A stretch of 10,000 bases of DNA. It comes from Symbiodinium natans. Lineage: Eukaryota; Sar; Dinophyceae; Suessiales; Symbiodiniaceae. Below the pieces are notes generated by a model. It was not told the origin of the DNA. It did not search any database and was given only the letters and a program-made list of their open reading frames with translations. Position numbers and translations under genes: made by a program. Location of the stretch: NCBI GenBank assembly GCA_905221605.1, contig CAJNDS010000904.1, positions 1 through 10,000 of the forward strand. The letters run 5' to 3'. Positions 1 to 5,748 of the stretch are shown one piece after another. How positions within the stretch are numbered: the first letter of the stretch is position 1; the number at the start of each line of letters is the position of its first letter.

Positions 1-19
1 TTTAGGGTTTAGGGTTTAA
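1..19 (+). repeat. Short TTTAGGG telomere-like tract at the window edge
   Basis: About 2.7 units of TTTAGGG lie at the first bases, then unique sequence. The array probably continues outside the window. A left chromosome end written 5' to 3' on the plus strand would read CCCTAAA, so this orientation argues against position 1 being a chromosome tip. Confidence 0.85.
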
Positions 20-96
20 GTGGCATTGAGGAAATTAGGTTTGCTATGGAACCCCTTCATGCAAATTCTATCAGCTACCTTATTCCCTCATCACCA

Positions 97-204
97 CCCT
101 AAACCCTAAACCCTAAACCCTAAACCCTAAACCCTAAACCCTAAACCCTAAACCCTAAACCGTAAACCCTAAACCCTAAACCCTAAACCCTAAACCCTAA
201 ACCC
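97..204 (-). repeat. CCCTAAA telomere-like array, 15 units
   Basis: Fifteen head-to-tail CCCTAAA heptamers plus CCC, without any indel. One unit differs by a single base (CCGTAAA at 160-166). The orientation is opposite to the arrays at 1-19 and 324-434, so it is an interstitial, inverted telomere-like array. Confidence 0.97.
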
Positions 205-324
205 AATAAGTATCCGTAGGAAAGAAGAAGCGTCCTCCACAAGGTCGTTTATGAAGTCGTACAGGTCCGAGTGGTAGTCTAGCTGGGCTGAGGCCAGGTC
301 CCGCTCGATGTCGCCTGGTGTGGA
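193..324 (-). CDS. Possible exon or exon remnant between two telomere-like arrays, function unknown
   Basis: This 120-bp unique island (205-324) has an open minus-strand frame bounded by stops at 343-345 and 190-192, with no ATG. The encoded stretch includes DIERDLASAQLDYHSDLYDF followed by INDLVEDASSFL, an acidic segment with regularly spaced hydrophobics that looks like an amphipathic or coiled-coil helix. Third codon positions are clearly richer in G/C than the segment as a whole, and many codons are GAN, a pattern expected of real coding DNA. On the minus strand a CCCTAAA-type tract ends in CCACACCAG just before it, which would serve as a splice acceptor, and GGGTTTAG follows, which could supply a GT donor. 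I do not recognise the family. It could equally be a chance frame or a fragment captured between repeats. The call rests on codon pattern only. Confidence 0.3.
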
Positions 325-434
325 GGGTTTAGGGTTTAGGGTTTAGGGTTATAGGGTTTAGCGTTTCGGGCTTCGGGTTTAGGGTTAAGGGTTAGGGTTT
401 AGGGTTTGGGGTTTAGGGTTTAGGGTTTAGGGGG
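324..434 (+). repeat. Degenerate TTTAGGG telomere-like array
   Basis: Repeated TTTAGGG with frequent variants (GGGTTATAGGG, GTTTCGGG, GTTAAGGG, TTTGGGG). The orientation is opposite to the array at 97-204. Its degeneracy compared with the nearly perfect 97-204 array suggests a different age. Confidence 0.93.
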
Positions 435-729
435 CAGAGAGGGCCAGGCAGGGCACGGAGGGGCCAGGCGGGCCAGCACCCTCACAGGCCAAAAAAGGGG
501 ACGGCTTCGCCACCGCTCCCCCTGGGCTGAGGGCCCCGGGGCCCCCCCCCCCCCCCCCCCCCTGCAAAGGTCAGCCCAGGGTCATGACCTGACACTCCCA
601 AAAGAACGTGTTCCGGTACTGGGCGACCCATGATGTGGGAGGCGAGCGAGCGACCTGGATCGGCGTGCGCCATCGAGATCGAAGCGCTTAAGCGCTGCCC
701 CCCAACGTAGGGGGGCGGCCTAGGCCCTG
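435..729. other. GC-rich unique island with poly-C tract and two 14-bp palindromes
   Basis: The left part repeats GGGCCAGGC-like words (435-480). A palindrome GGGCCCCGGGGCCC lies at 531-544 and runs into a C21 homopolymer at 542-562. A second perfect palindrome, AGCGCTTAAGCGCT, lies at 683-696. Frames are open on both strands: a minus-strand ATG frame from 673 reads SLASHIMGRPVPEHVLLGV and then runs into polyglycine from the C tract, while a plus-strand frame reads WEASERPGSACAIEIEALKR. Neither can be preferred, so I call no gene. Confidence 0.6.
542..562. repeat. Poly-C homopolymer (C21)
   Basis: Twenty-one consecutive C residues. The length of such runs is unreliable in most assemblies. 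It is the first of several long C tracts on this strand. Confidence 0.9.
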
Positions 730-792
730 AGTTTAGGGTTTAGGGTTTAGGGTTTCGGGTTTAGTTTTGGATTTAGGGCTCAGGGTTTCGGG
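730..792 (+). repeat. Degenerate TTTAGGG telomere-like tract
   Basis: A short run of TTTAGGG decaying into GTTTCGGGTTTAG, TTTTGGATTTAGGG and CAGGGTTTCGGGGG. It has the same orientation as 324-434. Confidence 0.88.
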
Positions 793-956
793 GGTATGTA
801 TCCCAAGGTGCCGCAAAAACGCCCCACCGCTCCGTTAGGCTCCCTAAGCTTCCCTAAAGTTCCCTAGGTACCTACCACCCCACGAAAGCCCCCCCTCACT
901 TAGAACCCTACAAGAAGCAGTGCCATCGGCTTTCTCTGGCGATGGGCTACGGCAGG
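793..956. other. Unique island with four degenerate 10-bp repeats
   Basis: Four consecutive 10-mers at 831-870 share a TCCSTWRG-like pattern; the last three all begin TCCCTA. The rest, 871-956, is unique. The segment 919-956 reads well on both strands (plus: KKQCHRLSLAMGYGR; minus: PSPEKADGTAS), so coding cannot be assigned. Confidence 0.5.
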
Positions 957-1011
957 GTCTAGGGTTTGGGTTTAGGGTTTAGGGTTTAGGGTTTCGGGTT
1001 TGGGTTTAGGG
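957..1011 (+). repeat. TTTAGGG telomere-like array with TTTCGGG/TTTGGG variants
   Basis: About eight partly variant heptamers leading directly into a block of a different heptamer variant at 1012. Confidence 0.93.
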
Positions 1012-1033
1012 TTGAGGGTTGAGGATTGAGGAT

Positions 1034-1072
<39 letters not shown>

Positions 1073-1081
1073 GGTTCAGGG
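1012..1081 (+). repeat. Homogeneous TTGAGGG variant telomere-like block
   Basis: Nine consecutive units, seven TTGAGGG and two TTGAGGA, then one TTCAGGG, all in register with the preceding TTTAGGG array. One T-to-G change has therefore spread through a local block of ten units. Confidence 0.95.
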
Positions 1082-1087
1082 GTTTCG

Positions 1088-1116
1088 GTATATACTATTT
1101 CTTAAATAGTATATAC
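1088..1116. repeat. Perfect 13-bp inverted repeat with 3-nt loop
   Basis: GTATATACTATTT (1088-1100) is exactly the reverse complement of 1104-1116, separated by CTT. The stem is AT-rich. It sits directly after the TTGAGGG block. A related word, GTATACTATAC, recurs at 1162-1172. Confidence 0.93.
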
Positions 1117-1181
1117 TTCGGCCTCAAAGGGGTTCCTAGAAAGTAGCTTTAGGGCCCAAGTGTATACTATACAGGTACATG

Positions 1182-1182
<1 letters not shown>

Positions 1183-1208
<26 letters not shown>
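1183..1208. repeat. (AT)13 microsatellite
   Basis: Twenty-six bases of uninterrupted alternating AT, followed by a short telomere-like tract (TAGGGTTTAGGGTTCGGGG, 1211-1229). Confidence 0.95.
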
Positions 1209-1212
<4 letters not shown>

Positions 1213-1229
1213 GGTTTAGGGTTCGGGGC

Positions 1230-1423
1230 AGAGTTGGGGCGAAGCCCCTTAGGTTTTGCGGTCACGCAAGTTCTTCGCTCTACACGCCAAAACTCCTTTT
1301 GCGCTAATTACGTACCAACACTAAAGAACTCTCGGTCTTGCCTAGACTAGAAGCAAGCTACACGCTCCAGTGCGAGCATTTGATGCTTGAGGGGCGGCAG
1401 GGGGATTCGAAATGCGGATATGA
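1230..1423. other. Unique island, no gene called
   Basis: About 190 bp of mixed composition. A plus-strand frame is open from about 1213 to a TAG near 1350 (for example FAVTQVLRSTRQNSFCANY) without an ATG. Two minus-strand frames through 1335-1425 are also open. With three competing frames there is no basis for a call. A GATTCGAA word near 1404 resembles a tRNA T-loop but has no matching stem. Confidence 0.4.
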
Positions 1424-1512
1424 GCCCCAAACCCCAAACCGCAAACCCCAAACCCTAAACCCCAAACCCTAAACCCTAAAACCTAAACCCTAAACCCAAA
1501 ACCCTAAAGCCC
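1424..1512 (-). repeat. Degenerate CCCTAAA telomere-like array
   Basis: CCCTAAA mixed with CCCCAAA and CCGCAAA variants. It is inverted relative to the arrays at 957-1081 and 1601-1630. Confidence 0.93.
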
Positions 1513-1526
1513 TCGAATCAGCACCA

Positions 1527-1538
1527 CACACGCGTGTG
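1527..1538. repeat. 12-bp perfect palindrome CACACGCGTGTG
   Basis: Self-complementary dodecamer just after the degenerate CCCTAAA array. It is short enough to be chance. Confidence 0.6.
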
Positions 1539-1600
1539 GCCTTGCATGCAATCATTCCAGTCCGCGTACCTGGGGCATTGAAGGGCTCACCAAAGTCTGC

Positions 1601-1630
1601 TAGGGTTTAGGGTCTGGGGTTTAAGGTTTA
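1601..1630 (+). repeat. Short degenerate TTTAGGG tract
   Basis: TAGGGTTTAGGG followed by GTCTGGGGTTTAAGGTTTA. It faces the inverted array at 1424-1512 across about 90 bp of unique sequence. Confidence 0.8.
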
Positions 1631-1673
1631 TATAGGCTTCATAGGCGAACATGGGACATATGCAAGCTAAAAG

Positions 1674-1683
1674 AATATATATA

Positions 1684-1718
<35 letters not shown>

Positions 1719-1720
1719 AT
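1674..1720. repeat. (AT)n / (ATATGT)n compound microsatellite
   Basis: Alternating AT at 1674-1688 passes into four repeats of the hexamer ATATGT and back to AT. In the minus-strand frame this gives an Ile-His repeat, which is a composition effect and not a protein. Confidence 0.93.
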
Positions 1721-1786
1721 TTGGCTTTTTTATGAGAAAACTTAGGATTTAGCTTAGGAGTTAATCCCTTCCCCCTCTTATCAAAC

Positions 1787-1809
1787 GGGGGGGCTCCCCC
1801 CCCCCCCCC
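1787..1809. repeat. G7-CT-C14 mononucleotide hairpin
   Basis: Seven G at 1787-1793 and fourteen C at 1796-1809, separated by CT. The two runs can pair, and the tract carries both strand polarities side by side. Confidence 0.88.
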
Positions 1810-1874
1810 TTTACAAATCCGACAACTGTTTTTATAATTAGGGGGTATTCTTATCAAAATGTCATAAATCATAC

Positions 1875-1905
1875 GGGTTACTCAAGTAATCAACTTAAGT
1901 AACCC
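1875..1905. repeat. 12-bp inverted repeat, 7-nt loop, one mismatch
   Basis: GGGTTACTCAAG (1875-1886) pairs with CTTAAGTAACCC (1894-1905) except for one C/A pair; the loop is TAATCAA. It is followed at once by a second small dyad, CCCTCTGAGGG (1903-1913). A T-rich tail follows, but a bacterial-type terminator makes no sense in this context. Confidence 0.85.
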
Positions 1906-1948
1906 TCTGAGGGTTTTATTGGTGTTGAGGGGTTTCTTGGAGGCCTGA

Positions 1949-1968
1949 CCCCCCCCGCCTCCCCCCCC
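1949..1968. repeat. Paired C8 tracts
   Basis: C8 (1949-1956) and C8 (1961-1968) separated by GCCT. The flanks at 1914-2072 are G- and T-rich unique sequence with scattered GGGTTTT words; I see nothing else there. Confidence 0.8.
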
Positions 1969-2072
1969 TAATTCGGAATAGGGTTTTAAAGGCGGGGTTG
2001 GTTTCGGCAGGATTTTCCGGAAAGTGTTTTTATCATTAGGGTTTCATTTAATAAAAAGGGGAAGGGATTAGG

Positions 2073-2172
2073 GCTTGTTGTTGAGAAAGCTGGGGTCTAA
2101 ATGTATTGTTCGTGACGGCAGCGATGTGGCCTTGGGGTTTGTAGAGGGCTGTGGCATGCTTGTGCATTAGGG
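2073..2172 (+). other. Short coding-like patch, uncertain
   Basis: A plus-strand frame open from after a TAG near 2070 to a TAG near 2169 encodes a stretch including CIVRDGSDVALGFVEGCGM. There is no ATG at its start. It is about 32 codons, too short to decide, and no family is recognised. Confidence 0.15.
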
Positions 2173-2210
2173 TTTAAACTTTAGGGCCAGGCCCCGGCCC
2201 GTAACCCAGG

Positions 2211-2330
2211 ATGCTAGAACTTGAGGATGATCACCACCGGAATCCAAGCAGTTCAAGAGACTTGCTAGTTAGAACCTCGTCCTTGATGGAAAGCCTGAAG
2301 CCGCAAACCCGAAGCCCTAAACTTCGTTAA
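2211..2330 (+). CDS. Tiny ATG-initiated ORF of 39 codons, function unknown
   Basis: ATG at 2211, stop TAA at 2328-2330. The product starts MLELEDDHHRNPSSSRDLLV: acidic N-terminus, Ser/Arg-rich middle, and a basic end (SPKLR) derived partly from a telomere-like CCCTAAAC word. There is no signal peptide, membrane segment or known motif. An upstream in-frame TAA lies six bases before the ATG. It may be a fragment of an exon, since the next open frame (2321-2488) overlaps it in another phase. A chance ORF is the default reading. Confidence 0.15.
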   Translation: MLELEDDHHRNPSSSRDLLVRTSSLMESLKPQTRSPKLR

Positions 2331-2488
2331 CGGCATCCAGGACGCATCATGTTCTCCGGAGCCGTCGAACCATCACCTCTGATGAGCAGTGGGTGCAGGA
2401 ACACCTGCAACCTAAGCTCTCTAAACCCTCTGAACCCTTTCCCTCCGTCACCCCCCTTCCCTCACCCCCTTCCCTCCCTGAACCCTGA
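2321..2488 (+). other. Coding-like patch, possible exon remnant
   Basis: The plus-strand frame is open from 2321 to TGA at 2486-2488, with no ATG. Its first half reads VLRSRRTITSDEQWVQEHLQ, a mixed, protein-like composition. Its second half is Pro/Ser-rich because the DNA decays into CCCT-rich repeats (2420-2490). No family is recognised. A minus-strand frame over the same bases is glycine-rich and less convincing. Confidence 0.2.
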
Positions 2489-2490
2489 AC

Positions 2491-2513
2491 TCTAAACCCT
2501 AAACCCCCCCCAC
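2491..2513 (-). repeat. Short CCCTAAA tract plus poly-C
   Basis: About two CCCTAAA units followed by a run of C. It continues the CCCT-rich decay seen from 2420. Confidence 0.8.
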
Positions 2514-2614
2514 CCAGCCACCCTTGCGCCCCGCGCCTCCACCCCACTGCCCAAAGATGCCACCGGCGTTCTTGGCCACTTCGCAAGGATGATAAGTATC
2601 CAGGGCTGCCTCCT
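2514..2614 (-). other. GC-rich island, possible exon remnant on the minus strand
   Basis: On the minus strand a CCCTAAA array (2619-2716) ends in CCCCAG, then an open frame reads QEAALDTYHPCEVAKNAGGI and continues with FGQWGGGAGRKGG before a stop in the next telomere-like tract. The array plus CAG would look like an intron acceptor. A second minus frame and a plus frame are also open here, so the evidence is weak. Confidence 0.2.
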
Positions 2615-2618
2615 GGGG

Positions 2619-2716
2619 TTTAGGGTTTAGGGTTTAGGGTTTAGGGTTTAGGGTTTAGGGTTTAGGGTTTAGGGTTTAGGGTTTAGGGTTTAGGGTTTAG
2701 GGTTTAGGGTTTAGGG
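2619..2716 (+). repeat. Perfect TTTAGGG array, 14 units
   Basis: Ninety-eight bases, exactly fourteen identical TTTAGGG units with no variant, starting after TCCTGGGG and ending at TGGTTC. The purity suggests recent insertion or homogenisation. Confidence 0.98.
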
Positions 2717-2964
2717 TGGTTCTTAGAAGGGAACGAGGGAAGTAGGTACCCTATGCAGTCCCTCAAAGGGTATATATATACACATAACATGCTACCCCGC
2801 CCCCCCCCCCCCCCCCCCACCCCCCACCCACCTCCAAGATCCATGGTGTTGTATGTCTCACCTCTAGAATAGCTCATGGCAGCCCAAAACCCCCCCCCCC
2901 CCACCCAGCCGCTCCCCCCCCCCCCATCCTCACCCGAACGCTTGTAGTCTTAAGTCCCTGAACC
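2717..2964. other. Unique segment with three poly-C tracts and short TA microsatellite
   Basis: It contains (TA)n at 2771-2780 and C-runs C19 (2800-2818) with C6 (2820-2825), C13 (2890-2902) and C12 (2914-2925). Between the C tracts is about 60 bp of unique sequence. The minus-strand frame here is polyglycine-dominated and not credible. No gene is seen. Confidence 0.8.
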
Positions 2965-3046
2965 TTTAAACCCTATGGGGTCAAGGTTTTGTACAGGTTT
3001 AGGCTTTAAGATTTAGGCATTGTAACCTAAGCCCATAGAGTTTAAA
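2965..3046. repeat. 15-bp inverted repeat with 52-bp loop, telomere-like words in the arms
   Basis: TTTAAACCCTATGGG (2965-2979) and CCCATAGAGTTTAAA (3032-3046) are reverse complements at 14 of 15 positions. The arms contain degenerate heptamer words. The loop holds further degenerate GGTTTAGG sequence. Confidence 0.8.
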
Positions 3047-3076
3047 CCTGAAGGGTTTAAGGTTTAGGCAGTTAAT

Positions 3077-3148
3077 ATAAGTATATATATATACATATTT
3101 ATTTATTTATCTTTTTATATTGATTTATTTATTTATATATGTGTATAT
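3077..3148. repeat. AT-rich TA/ATTT microsatellite
   Basis: (TA)n passes into ATTTATTT repeats, an interruption, then TTTATTTATTT and back to TATATGTGTATAT. Confidence 0.9.
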
Positions 3149-3496
3149 AGGGCCCTCAAACCCTCATTCCCTACTAAGAACCAGGGGGTTGAAGGGGCCT
3201 CTCGGGGGTTTGGCCCAGGTTTTGCTTCTGGGGTTGTATGGGAAAATAGGAAAGAACATCCTTGGGGCTTAAGCCCTTCCTTGCATCCTTATATATGGTC
3301 TAAAGTCACCCTTTTCCTCATAAAAAGCCAACACTCTCAACTTCACGCAACGTAGCCATAAACCCTTTAAACTTTGAGATTCGGAGGTAACCTACGAATG
3401 GTGCACTTAACCCTAAGCTCTTGAGACGCTTAAGGCTACTTCAAGTTTGGTTCAAGACTGGTGCCTGGGTTTCGCATTCAAATTTCATTCTTTCGC
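3149..3496. other. Unique sequence with a 12-bp palindrome, no gene called
   Basis: About 350 bp of ordinary composition with scattered CCCTAAA-like words. GGGCTTAAGCCC at 3265-3276 is a perfect palindrome sharing the CTTAAG centre of the 683-696 palindrome. An AG|GTAAC word near 3385 resembles a splice donor, but the open frame before it does not join in phase with the coding-like segment at 3572. Confidence 0.45.
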
Positions 3497-3557
3497 CTAA
3501 ACCCTCAACCCTTAACCTTAAAACCCGAAACCGCCCTAAAACCCCCCCCTAAACTCC
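3497..3557 (-). repeat. Degenerate CCCTAAA tract
   Basis: CCTAAACCCTCAACCC, CCTTAAAACCCGAAACC and CCCTAAAACCCCCCCC words: a strongly decayed heptamer array, opposite in orientation to the array at 3681. Confidence 0.8.
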
Positions 3558-3571
3558 GAAAACCCTCTGTT

Positions 3572-3685
3572 AAGAGAGGACGTTTTGAGCGGTCTATCCA
3601 CTCTGGAATCTACGGCTCAGCCTGTCCCGACTCCAAACACGTTGTTGCCCAAAGCCTGCTGAGCCAAGTGAACCAAAGGGTTTAG
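3572..3685 (+). CDS. Possible exon or exon remnant ending in a telomere-like array, function unknown
   Basis: The plus-strand frame stays open from 3461, where it has only GTG, through decayed heptamers and into unique DNA. It stops at TAG 3683-3685, inside the first telomere-like heptamer. The unique part reads RGRFERSIHSGIYGSACPDS and continues with KHVVAQSLLSQVNQ, a well-mixed composition with no low complexity. TTAAG at 3570-3574 could be a splice acceptor, and GGGTTTAG at 3678 could supply a GT donor. The arrangement of protein-like island, then telomere-like array, resembles the minus-strand island at 205-324. I recognise no family, and the size alone does not exclude chance. Confidence 0.25.
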   Translation, partial: KRGRFERSIHSGIYGSACPDSKHVVAQSLLSQVNQRV

Positions 3686-3833
3686 GATTCAGGGTTAGGG
3701 TTTAGGGTTTAGGGTTTAGGGTTTAGGGTTTAGGGTTTAGGGTTTAGGGTTTAGGGTTTAGGGTTTAGGGTTTAGGGTTTAGGGTTTAGGGTTTAGGGTT
3801 TAGGGTTTAGGGTTTAGGGTTTAGGGTTTAGGG
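3681..3833 (+). repeat. TTTAGGG array with 19 perfect units
   Basis: After TTTAGGA, TTCAGGG and TTAGGG (3681-3700) come exactly nineteen perfect TTTAGGG units (3701-3833). The array ends at a small dyad (CCGCC at 3835-3839 with GGCGG at 3846-3850). It is the last telomere-like array in the window. Confidence 0.98.
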
Positions 3834-3905
3834 TCCGCCGACCCTGGCGGCGTGTTGGATGGGTTTGAAAACCTGCCTCTTTCCCTCTTTACCCCCCCAA
3901 AACGC

Positions 3906-3957
3906 GGGGGGGGGGGGGGGGGGTGGGGGGGCGGGGGGGGGCGGGGGCGGGGGGGGG
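3906..3957 (+). repeat. Long poly-G tract, strong G-quadruplex potential
   Basis: G18, T, G7, C, G9, C, G5, C, G9 in 52 bases. It has more than four G-runs of three or longer with one-base loops, so it fits canonical intramolecular quadruplex rules many times over. A C7 tract lies just upstream (3892-3898). It is the largest G tract in the window and the only long one with G on the plus strand outside the 8.8-10 kb spacers. Confidence 0.92.
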
Positions 3958-4139
3958 CCGTGGGTGGCTTAAATAGGGTCTATTTGGAAGCTGGGACTCG
4001 GGTTTTCTTATAGCCATACACGTTTCCACGAGGGTACGCTGCTGTCACGTCAGTCGTACTATGGAGGCCTCAGGAACAAGAACCAGGTAGTTCCTCTTTT
4101 CTCTTCTCTTTTTCTCCTCACTCCTAAAGTCGAAGGCTC
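3958..4139. other. Unique linker into the purine-rich repeat zone
   Basis: About 180 bp without repeat units. ATGGAGGCCTCAGG at 4060-4073 starts a short plus-strand frame that meets CAGGTAG, a donor-like word, 26 bases later. This is a possible first exon only in principle. Confidence 0.35.
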
Positions 4140-4530
4140 TCGTGAGGAGAAGAGAAGGGAGAGAAGGAGGGAAAGATAAGAGGAACACGATTTTCATGGG
4201 AAGAGCCAAGAAAAGAATAGAAGAGATATAAAACAAGGCGCAAAGAAGATGGTACTCTTCTTTATCTATCCTCTCTCCCTTATCTCTCCGTTCCCTCTGT
4301 CTTTTCGAAATGAGAAAAACAAAAAGAAAGATGAAAAGAAGAAGGGTTAGGAAAAGAGCCGAAGAGATAGGCCGAAAAGAGGGGTATCGTGAAGTACGGC
4401 AAAGGTCCACGCACAAGGAGTCACCTTCTGCTTACCCTTCCACTGCTTGATTTTACAAGCTCCTTTCTTGTGTTTTATCAGTTAGAATTAAAAGGAAACA
4501 GAAGGAGAGAAGGGAAAGGGAAGTGAGAGA
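4140..4530 (+). repeat. Repeat U, copy 1 (diverged, purine-rich)
   Basis: It contains, in order, the landmarks that define U: GGAGAGAAGG purine tract, ATGGGAAGAGC, AAAACAAGGCGC, AAGATGG, CTCTTCTTTATCTAT, TTTTCGAAATGAGAAA, AGAGATAGGCCGA, AAGGAGTCACC, CTGCTTACC, TCCTTTCTTGTGTTTTATCA. Clearly homologous to 5401-5748 and 6284-6660 but visibly diverged from both. Confidence 0.85.
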
Positions 4531-4978
4531 GGAGAGACAACAAGGAGGCCATTTTAATTTCCTGTGAGTTATCAAAAGGAATGCAATATTATGGGAAGAG
4601 CAATGGAAAAAAAGGAGTGGAAGAGAAATTAAGACAGGAGAGGGAGGTGCAAAAATAAGGCAAAGAGAAGATGGTGCCGTTTTCATCTCACCTCTCGTTC
4701 TTATCTTCCTCTTCTCTGGTTCTTTTCCCTGTGAAATAAAAAAAACAAAAGGAAGGACAATGAACATATACAGGAACCCGTTTTCGTTTTCCGTTTGGGC
4801 ACAAGGAAAAAACAGAGGCGATAGGGCGAGAGGAGGGGTTTGCTGAAGCATGGGGAGGGTGTACGGGCAAGGGGCCAACTCCGCCCACTTCCCCCATCCA
4901 TTGAAAGAGGAAAAGGAACAGGGCCTCCATTCCCCTCTTATTCTTCCTTTCTTGCGTTTTTGTCGTTTAGAAGGGAAC
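4531..4978 (+). repeat. Repeat U, copy 2 (most diverged)
   Basis: It starts with the same GAAAGGGAAGTGAGAGAGG purine tract and keeps ATGGGAAGAGCAA, AAATAAGGCAAAGAGAAG, ATGGTGCCGTTTTCATC, GATAGGGCGAGAGG and TTTCTTGCGTTTTTGTCG in the U order. The middle has unrelated insertions. Confidence 0.7.
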
Positions 4979-5113
4979 AGGAGAAGAGGAGGGAGAGAGA
5001 AGGAGAGAGGAGACATAAAAAGGGTTGCATTTTTAATGGGAAGAGCAAAGACAAGACCAGAAGAGAGATGATGGGAGGAGAGGGGGAGACAAAACAAGGC
5101 GCACAGAAAATGG
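4979..5113 (+). repeat. Repeat U, copy 3 (5' part only)
   Basis: The purine tract, TTGCATTTTTAATGGG, AAGAGCAAAGACAAG and GACAAAACAAGGCGCA are present. The copy then breaks off where module M begins. Confidence 0.75.
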
Positions 5114-5400
5114 GCAGATAAGAAGAGAGGAAAGGGAATGACCAAGTACAATGAGGAGTTCTTCAATTTCCCTCCCTATCTCTTATGTTACTTTTCCTTC
5201 TTGTGGGGTGTCCCTTTTTCTCTTGAAGATGCAGAAAACGATTGAAAAGGACACCCGTTCCATCGCCCATATGTAGGGAAAAAGAGAGAGAATCATGAGC
5301 ATCAGCTGGGCTTGCTGCCAATCCAACATGGGCGTCCCTTTTAATCGCATTCTGTTTTTTCTCGCTTGAAGATGCAGAAAACGATCCAAAAGCACATCTG
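5114..5400. repeat. Module M, copy A
   Basis: Not related to U. It carries two copies of a 21-mer starting CTTGAAGATGCAG (5222-5242 and 5365-5385, 143 bp apart) and an imperfect stem, GGGTGTCCCTTTT (5206-5218) with AAAAGGACACCC (5245-5256). CGCCCAT / ATGGGCG words in the middle make it partly inverted. Copy A has a 26-bp segment (5137-5162) absent from copy B. Confidence 0.88.
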
Positions 5401-5748
5401 TTGGAGGAAGAGAGAAGGAGAGAGGAGAGATACCAAGGATTGCATATTTAATGGGAAGAGCAAGGAAGAGAATAGAAGACAGATGAATAGAGAAGATGGC
5501 GCTCTTCTTTATCTATTCTCTCTCCCTTGTTTCTCCCTTCCCTCTTTCTTTTCGAAATGAGAAAAACAAAAAGGAAGAACTATGAGAAGGAGAAGAGTAA
5601 GGAAAGGAACAGAAGAGATAGGCCGAGAGGATGAATATGATGGAGTATTATGGAAAGGCTCACGCGCAAGGAGTCACCCTCTGCTTACCTTTTCACTGCT
5701 TTATCATATGAGTTCCTTTCTTGTGTTTTATCAGTTAAAAGGAAGCGG
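5401..5748 (+). repeat. Repeat U, copy 4 (lacks 29 bp)
   Basis: Nearly identical to 6284-6645, but missing 29 bp that are present there at 6379-6407. Two short plus-strand frames (from about 5366 and 5582) are the halves of one frame that stays open in copy 6. Confidence 0.9.

Noticed and set aside
1-204. Chromosome end (true telomere)
   Set aside because: The first bases read TTTAGGG, the wrong polarity for a left end, and the CCCTAAA array at 97-204 is followed by unique sequence and oppositely oriented arrays.
482-673. Minus-strand 63-codon ATG frame
   Set aside because: Half is polyglycine from the C21 tract, whose length is uncertain. A competing plus-strand frame is equally open.
1395-1420. 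T-loop-like GATTCGAA word, possible tRNA
   Set aside because: Flanking bases do not pair as a T stem, and no acceptor, D or anticodon arms can be drawn on either strand.
1639-1872. Minus-strand 77-codon frame with His-Ile repeat
   Set aside because: The His-Ile run is the ATATGT microsatellite and the Gly run is poly-C. No ordinary protein sequence remains.
1903-1920. Stem followed by T-rich run, terminator-like
   Set aside because: The stem is only 5 bp and no bacterial gene lies nearby. An intrinsic terminator is not expected in a eukaryotic repeat region.
4045-5166. Long minus-strand open frames (123 and 237 codons), hydrophobic and Ser/Leu/Phe-rich
   Set aside because: The minus strand is pyrimidine-rich, so stop codons are rare and Leu/Ser/Phe/Pro dominate automatically. 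The frames follow repeat units, and the resemblance between them reflects repeat homology.
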